A stretch of 64,000 nt of DNA from Sulfurimonas hongkongensis (GTDB lineage: Bacteria > Campylobacterota > Campylobacteria > Campylobacterales > Sulfurimonadaceae), in contig NZ_AUPZ01000002.1 of NCBI RefSeq assembly GCF_000445475.1, positions 62,001 to 126,000 on the forward strand, read 5' to 3'. Below are positions 60,823 to 64,000 of the stretch, in pieces (position 1 is the stretch's first letter; the number at the start of each line of letters is the position of its first letter). A program made the translations under genes and the position numbers. The notes under the pieces are model-generated. The model made no database searches. It saw nothing but the letters and a program-made list of their open reading frames with translations, and was not told the origin of the DNA.

Positions 60823-61200
60823 TTATACCAACTCAAAAGCTACAAAAAGGGTAAAAATCCAAACAAGAGCTGTAACTATAAGGCTCACAAGAACCAGTGT
60901 AGCTCCAACATCTTTTGCTCTCTTTGCTAAGATATGATAGTCACTTGTTACAAGGTCGACTACTCTCTCAATAGAACTGTTTGTAATCTCTGCTAAGAGA
61001 GGTAAAAATAGAGATATAAACAAAATGCTAGAGTATCCAAAACTTAGAGGTAAAACCCAAGCCACCAAACCCATTACACTAAGAAGCAAAAGTTGCCACT
61101 TAAATGATGTCTCATTTTTTGTGATATCTATAAAACCCTCAAGAGCATAGATACCATTCTTAAAAAGTGAGTGCTTAGGCTTGTTAAGTTTCATGTTCAT
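60823..61200 (-). CDS. dgkA: Diacylglycerol kinase
   Basis: Small integral membrane kinase that returns diacylglycerol to phosphatidic acid. The 125-residue protein has about three helices and the family signature FISLFLPLLAEITNSSIERV with the conserved glutamates and Asn. It starts with ATG at 61200, inside the end of the upstream acyltransferase fusion gene (17-base overlap). The two lipid-recycling functions are therefore expressed together. Confidence 0.9.
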   Translation of the reverse strand: MNMKLNKPKHSLFKNGIYALEGFIDITKNETSFKWQLLLLSVMGLVAWVLPLSFGYSSILFISLFLPLLAEITNSSIERVVDLVTSDYHILAKRAKDVGATLVLVSLIVTALVWIFTLFVAFELV

Positions 61201-63004
61201 CCTTTAAGTTTTTTATAATATCTCGTACTTCTTGTGATTTTGTATCTCTACATACTGGTTTTCCTAAGTAGACTACTACATCTCTTTTTGTAAAAAATTT
61301 AAACTCTCTTTTTTTAGAAAATATACTACCCTGCATCCCATCTATAAAAAAAGTACAAATAGAGCCATCATAGTCACTAGAGATAAATTCATATCCTTTG
61401 TAAAACTCTCCAAGTTCTCCATCAGGGCTTATTCTGCCCTCTGGAAACAGAGCCACAATTTTACCATTTTTTAATCTTTTTGATGCCTCTTTAAACGCAC
61501 CATTTGAAGCTTTTTTTGATATGGGTATAAGTGAACCTTTTCTTAGTACTATGTTAAAAAATCTGTTGTTATAGATATCTTTGTCTATCATAAAGTTGAT
61601 ACGTCTCTCTATTGGAATCTGGATAATCGCCCAATCAATCCAGCTAACATGATTTCCTAAAAGTAAAACACCGCCACTTTTTGGGATATTTTCAAGCCCC
61701 TCGTAACGAAATCTATATCTTATCTTAAGTAGCATCTCTACAAGTGCCCAAAAAGAGATAACAAAATATCTACGCAGTAAGATAAAAGAGAGATATGCCC
61801 CCACTAAACTCATAAGGTAAAAGAGTGAGATGGCACTCGTTCCAAAAAACGCAAAAAGAGTAGTTAAGAGTAAAAAAGAGACCATAAAGATATTTTGTAC
61901 AAAGTTGTTACCAGCTAATATAATGCCAAGATGAACTCTGGGAGCTTTGAGTTGTATAAGAGAGTTTAGTGGCACCATTATAAAACCTGAAAAGATTCCA
62001 AAAAGAGCAAAAAGCAAGACTAAACTTAGTATTGACTCACAAGATGGAATAACAAAAACTATGATAGTAACCCCTAATGCTCCGATGGTTGCAACTCCAC
62101 TGTTGACATAGTATTTTGAAAAAGCTGCTGCAAGAAATGAACCGGCTATGATACCAAAACCTGCCATTGCCATAGCTCCTTGAACATAGATAGCGTTTGT
62201 GATACCAAGTTCTCCCTTTGCAAACTCTCCAAAGATAGCAAGCACAACTTGAGAGATAGACCAAAATAGGCTAAGAGCTAGTATGGCGTCAAAGATCTCT
62301 TTGTTTCTCTTAATAGTTTTAATATTTTTTTGAAGATACTCAGCTCTTATGTATCTCTTAAAGTTAAATTTTTTTTGGCTAGCTTCGACCATCATATTTG
62401 GAAGATTTGAAGCCAAAAACCACTCAATAAGTGAGCCTAAGACCAAAAGCCAGCCAAGCGGAGCTATTGCCTTTAAGACATCCTCTTTTGTCTGAAAGTT
62501 ATCAGCTAAAGAGATTTCAAACAAAACTGTATAAAAGATTATCCCGCTTAATATTGCTATGGTAGTAACTGCTTGGACTGCACCATTTCCTAGGCTTATA
62601 AACTTCAAACCTACTAACTCTTTTATATATCCATACTTTGCAGGACTATAGATAGCACTTTGTAGAGCGAGCATAAAAGTCATAAAAAATGCACTATAAA
62701 ACCAGCCTTGGTAGTAAAAGTATGTGATAAGGAGCGTAACAACAACTGCTAAAGCCGAGGAGTATTTCATAATAGCACTCTTAGCAAACCTATCGGCTAA
62801 AAATCCAGATGGAGAGAAGAGTAAGATAAAAGGTAGAAGTATCAAAGCATTTACGATGGCAGTTAAGATAATCTGCAGCTCGCCATCATAAACTTTAAAA
62901 ATAGTATTTTGTATAATTATTTTATGCCCTAAGTCTGTAAAAGCGTTTAAAAACACCACTATAAGGTAGTTTATAACTCCTACAATCTTAAACATCTCTC
63001 TCAA
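61184..63004 (-). CDS. LplT-Aas-like lysophospholipid transporter/acyltransferase fusion
   Basis: A 606-residue two-part protein. Residues 1 to about 425 are an MFS-type transporter with about twelve helices, similar to the lysophospholipid flippase LplT. From about 430 it is a PlsC-type acyltransferase: HxxxxD at H452 (GNHVSWIDWAII), IEKR-like RINFMIDK, and LFPEGRISPDGELGEF. No acyl-ACP synthetase part follows, unlike full-length Aas fusions. It should bring lysophospholipids in and re-acylate them. The start is a TTG at 63004; an ATG at 62995 is an alternative. It begins 3 bases after the DUF695-type gene. Confidence 0.85.
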   Translation of the reverse strand: MREMFKIVGVINYLIVVFLNAFTDLGHKIIIQNTIFKVYDGELQIILTAIVNALILLPFILLFSPSGFLADRFAKSAIMKYSSALAVVVTLLITYFYYQGWFYSAFFMTFMLALQSAIYSPAKYGYIKELVGLKFISLGNGAVQAVTTIAILSGIIFYTVLFEISLADNFQTKEDVLKAIAPLGWLLVLGSLIEWFLASNLPNMMVEASQKKFNFKRYIRAEYLQKNIKTIKRNKEIFDAILALSLFWSISQVVLAIFGEFAKGELGITNAIYVQGAMAMAGFGIIAGSFLAAAFSKYYVNSGVATIGALGVTIIVFVIPSCESILSLVLLFALFGIFSGFIMVPLNSLIQLKAPRVHLGIILAGNNFVQNIFMVSFLLLTTLFAFFGTSAISLFYLMSLVGAYLSFILLRRYFVISFWALVEMLLKIRYRFRYEGLENIPKSGGVLLLGNHVSWIDWAIIQIPIERRINFMIDKDIYNNRFFNIVLRKGSLIPISKKASNGAFKEASKRLKNGKIVALFPEGRISPDGELGEFYKGYEFISSDYDGSICTFFIDGMQGSIFSKKREFKFFTKRDVVVYLGKPVCRDTKSQEVRDIIKNLKDEHET

Positions 63005-63007
63005 AGG

Positions 63008-63718
63008 CTACTCTTTTCTTGCTAGAGTTGTACTCCAGCCCTCATAGTATCCGCCAAACTCTTTTGCTTTTTTGTAGAGTTCATCTACCACTTCACTAAT
63101 TTCCTTTTGAGTAGGTGCGTGAACTTTGATGAGCGCAATACCATTATCAAATTCATCGCTACTTATTTCATCTTTAAAACTTACGCCTTCAATATCTAGA
63201 TTTTGCAAAAATCTATCTTTTTGCGATGGAGTTTCAAATGAGAGGTAATGCTCCACATCTCTTTTAATACTCAAATCATCACCCTCTTCTTCGAGCATAA
63301 AGATGATTTTATCACTCTCAATATGACAAAATTCCAACTCGGTAGGATAGAGCTCTTTTTCATAAAAATTCCACTTTGTATCTCTTACAACATTGCTTTC
63401 ATAGACATACGAAGATGGAGTAAGTATCTTTGAAGTGATAGCATCTAATCTTTTAGAATCCATAGCATAGAAATAAAGTTCCGCCCAACCATCATAGAGT
63501 CTACTTCCTACAAAAACTGCTCTATCCTGATGTTCTAATGCGATAATTAAAGACTCTTTTGTCTCTAAAAACTCTTCGTATTTCTCATCAGCAGTTTTTT
63601 CTTGCTTTAAAAACACACTAAACAACCAAGGATTCATCTCTTTTACATCAAGTGCTTCAAGATTTGTCTCTATAATCATCTCACAAGAGTCTTGGACTCT
63701 CTTAAATATCTCTCTCAT
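63008..63718 (-). CDS. DUF695/RraB-like protein
   Basis: A 236-residue soluble protein made of two acidic alpha-beta parts. The first (about 25-140, EKYEEFLETKESLIIALEH and GWAELYFYAMDSKRL) fits DUF695. The second (about 150-235, FDNGIALIKVHAPTQKEISE, then FGGYYEGWSTTLAR) resembles RraB, a regulator of RNase E activity. No RNase E regulatory evidence is visible here; the function is unproven. A TATAAT box lies about 25 bases before the ATG. It opens the transcript that continues with the LplT-Aas-like fusion and dgkA. Confidence 0.75.
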   Translation of the reverse strand: MREIFKRVQDSCEMIIETNLEALDVKEMNPWLFSVFLKQEKTADEKYEEFLETKESLIIALEHQDRAVFVGSRLYDGWAELYFYAMDSKRLDAITSKILTPSSYVYESNVVRDTKWNFYEKELYPTELEFCHIESDKIIFMLEEEGDDLSIKRDVEHYLSFETPSQKDRFLQNLDIEGVSFKDEISSDEFDNGIALIKVHAPTQKEISEVVDELYKKAKEFGGYYEGWSTTLARKE

Positions 63719-63742
63719 TTAACTCTTTTATATTTTTATTGC

Positions 63743-63748
63743 ATTATA
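63743..63748 (-). promoter_or_regulatory. -10 box of the DUF695-type/lipid recycling transcript
   Basis: Minus strand AGATATAATGCA, 25 bases before the ATG at 63718; leader about 17 bases. Confidence 0.45.
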
Positions 63749-63778
63749 TCTTATATATCATAAAAGATATAAAGTCTC

Positions 63779-64000
63779 TTAGTCATATATCAGCGTCTCA
63801 TAAGCATCTTTAAAAACAATAGGATATGCAATTTTTGCAAACTTGAGTACACCTCTATACTCTTTAAGCTCTTGTTGATTTTGCTCTTTTGTTATAAAAT
63901 AAACTCCATTTACAACAGCTTCATGCTTTAGATGAGGATATCTTTTATACAAGAGACTTAAAAACTCTACACCATTTTTAAAGCCAGAGCCCTTAAAATT
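63779..64000 (-). CDS. C-terminal part of an unidentified protein, cut by the window edge
   Basis: The minus strand is open from base 64000 to a TAA at 63779-63781, giving the last 73 residues of a protein. It reads NFKGSGFKNGVEFLSLLYKR at the cut and ends KDAYETLIYD. The composition is that of a normal cytoplasmic protein with strong helix propensity (KEQNQQELKEYRG). I do not recognise it. The 60-base gap to the DUF695-type gene contains that gene's promoter, so it is probably a separate transcript. Confidence 0.7.
   Translation of the reverse strand, partial: NFKGSGFKNGVEFLSLLYKRYPHLKHEAVVNGVYFITKEQNQQELKEYRGVLKFAKIAYPIVFKDAYETLIYD

Noticed and set aside
1-64000. tRNA, rRNA, CRISPR, integrase or transposase genes
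   Set aside because: All intergenic gaps were read; none shows a cloverleaf, regular repeat-spacer pattern or recombinase motif.

Overview
The window is a stretch of AT-rich chromosome from a member of the Campylobacterota, most like a Sulfurimonas-type sulfur or hydrogen oxidiser. This rests on gene content and protein style, not on a database search: the carboxynorspermidine pair (dehydrogenase plus NspC), a histidine kinase with the H-box 'AHQWRQP' typical of this phylum, a cheX-fliN-fliO mini-cluster, RecO and FliL-like proteins of the epsilon type, short intergenic gaps, and promoters with a strong TATAAT -10 box and no clear -35 box. There is no rRNA, tRNA, CRISPR array, prophage, integrase or transposase that I can see. 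Most of the window is core metabolism and housekeeping.

Layout. 1-3.6 kb (+): the 3' part of speA, then cysE and an aspartate-type aminotransferase. 3.6-3.77 kb: a hairpin-rich intergenic element. 3.8-7.2 kb (-): ilvB-ilvN-lpxD and a small unknown gene. 7.2-11.0 kb (-): a CoA-binding protein, ilvA and a large beta-propeller/helical-repeat protein. 11.2-13.3 kb (-): a methyltransferase and a periplasmic-domain/NicO metal transporter fusion. 13.5-13.9 kb (+): a periplasmic thioredoxin-like protein. 14.2-20.3 kb (+): a TetR regulator with an RND efflux operon, preceded by two striking inverted repeats and a tiny coupled ORF. 20.3-24.7 kb (-): S4 protein, trpD, tsaE, lptB, rpoN and a TIGR02757-type protein, mostly overlapping. 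25-28.7 kb (-): a signalling group of response regulator/GGDEF-EAL, histidine kinase and DNA-binding response regulator. 28.8-30.6 kb (-): a YgiQ-type radical SAM protein. 30.6-32.9 kb (+): an acyl-CoA synthetase and a FliL-like protein.

32.9-38.5 kb (-): TauE/SafE permease, uvrA, nitroreductase, glycine-zipper lipoprotein and Mn-dependent pyrophosphatase. 38.6-40.3 kb (+): cheX-like, fliN and fliO-like genes. 40.3-45.6 kb (-): accD, thiE-like, rlmH, dksA, a membrane protein, dus and a possible PD-(D/E)XK-fold protein. 45.6-46.0 kb: a repeat-bearing intergenic region. 46.0-48.9 kb (+): a tandem-PAS protein overlapping a second propeller/helical-repeat protein, paralogous to the one at 7.2-9.4 kb. 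48.9-54.8 kb (-): gltB-gltD. 54.9-55.6 kb (+): recO. 55.6-63.7 kb (-): a DUF695/RraB-like protein, an LplT-Aas-like fusion, dgkA, the carboxynorspermidine pair, a GGDEF-EAL protein and a methyltransferase. An unidentified gene runs off the right edge.

How the genes work together: SpeA starts polyamine synthesis from arginine at the left end and the carboxynorspermidine enzymes finish an alternative spermidine route at the right end. ilvA, ilvB and ilvN supply isoleucine/valine/leucine precursors. gltBD assimilates ammonia. DgkA and the MFS-acyltransferase fusion recycle phospholipid breakdown products. Two c-di-GMP proteins, a two-component pair and three flagellar/chemotaxis genes deal with behaviour. 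The least explained parts are the two large propeller/helical proteins, the 377-residue nuclease-fold candidate, the inverted repeats upstream of the efflux operon and the dispersed 64-bp intergenic repeat.
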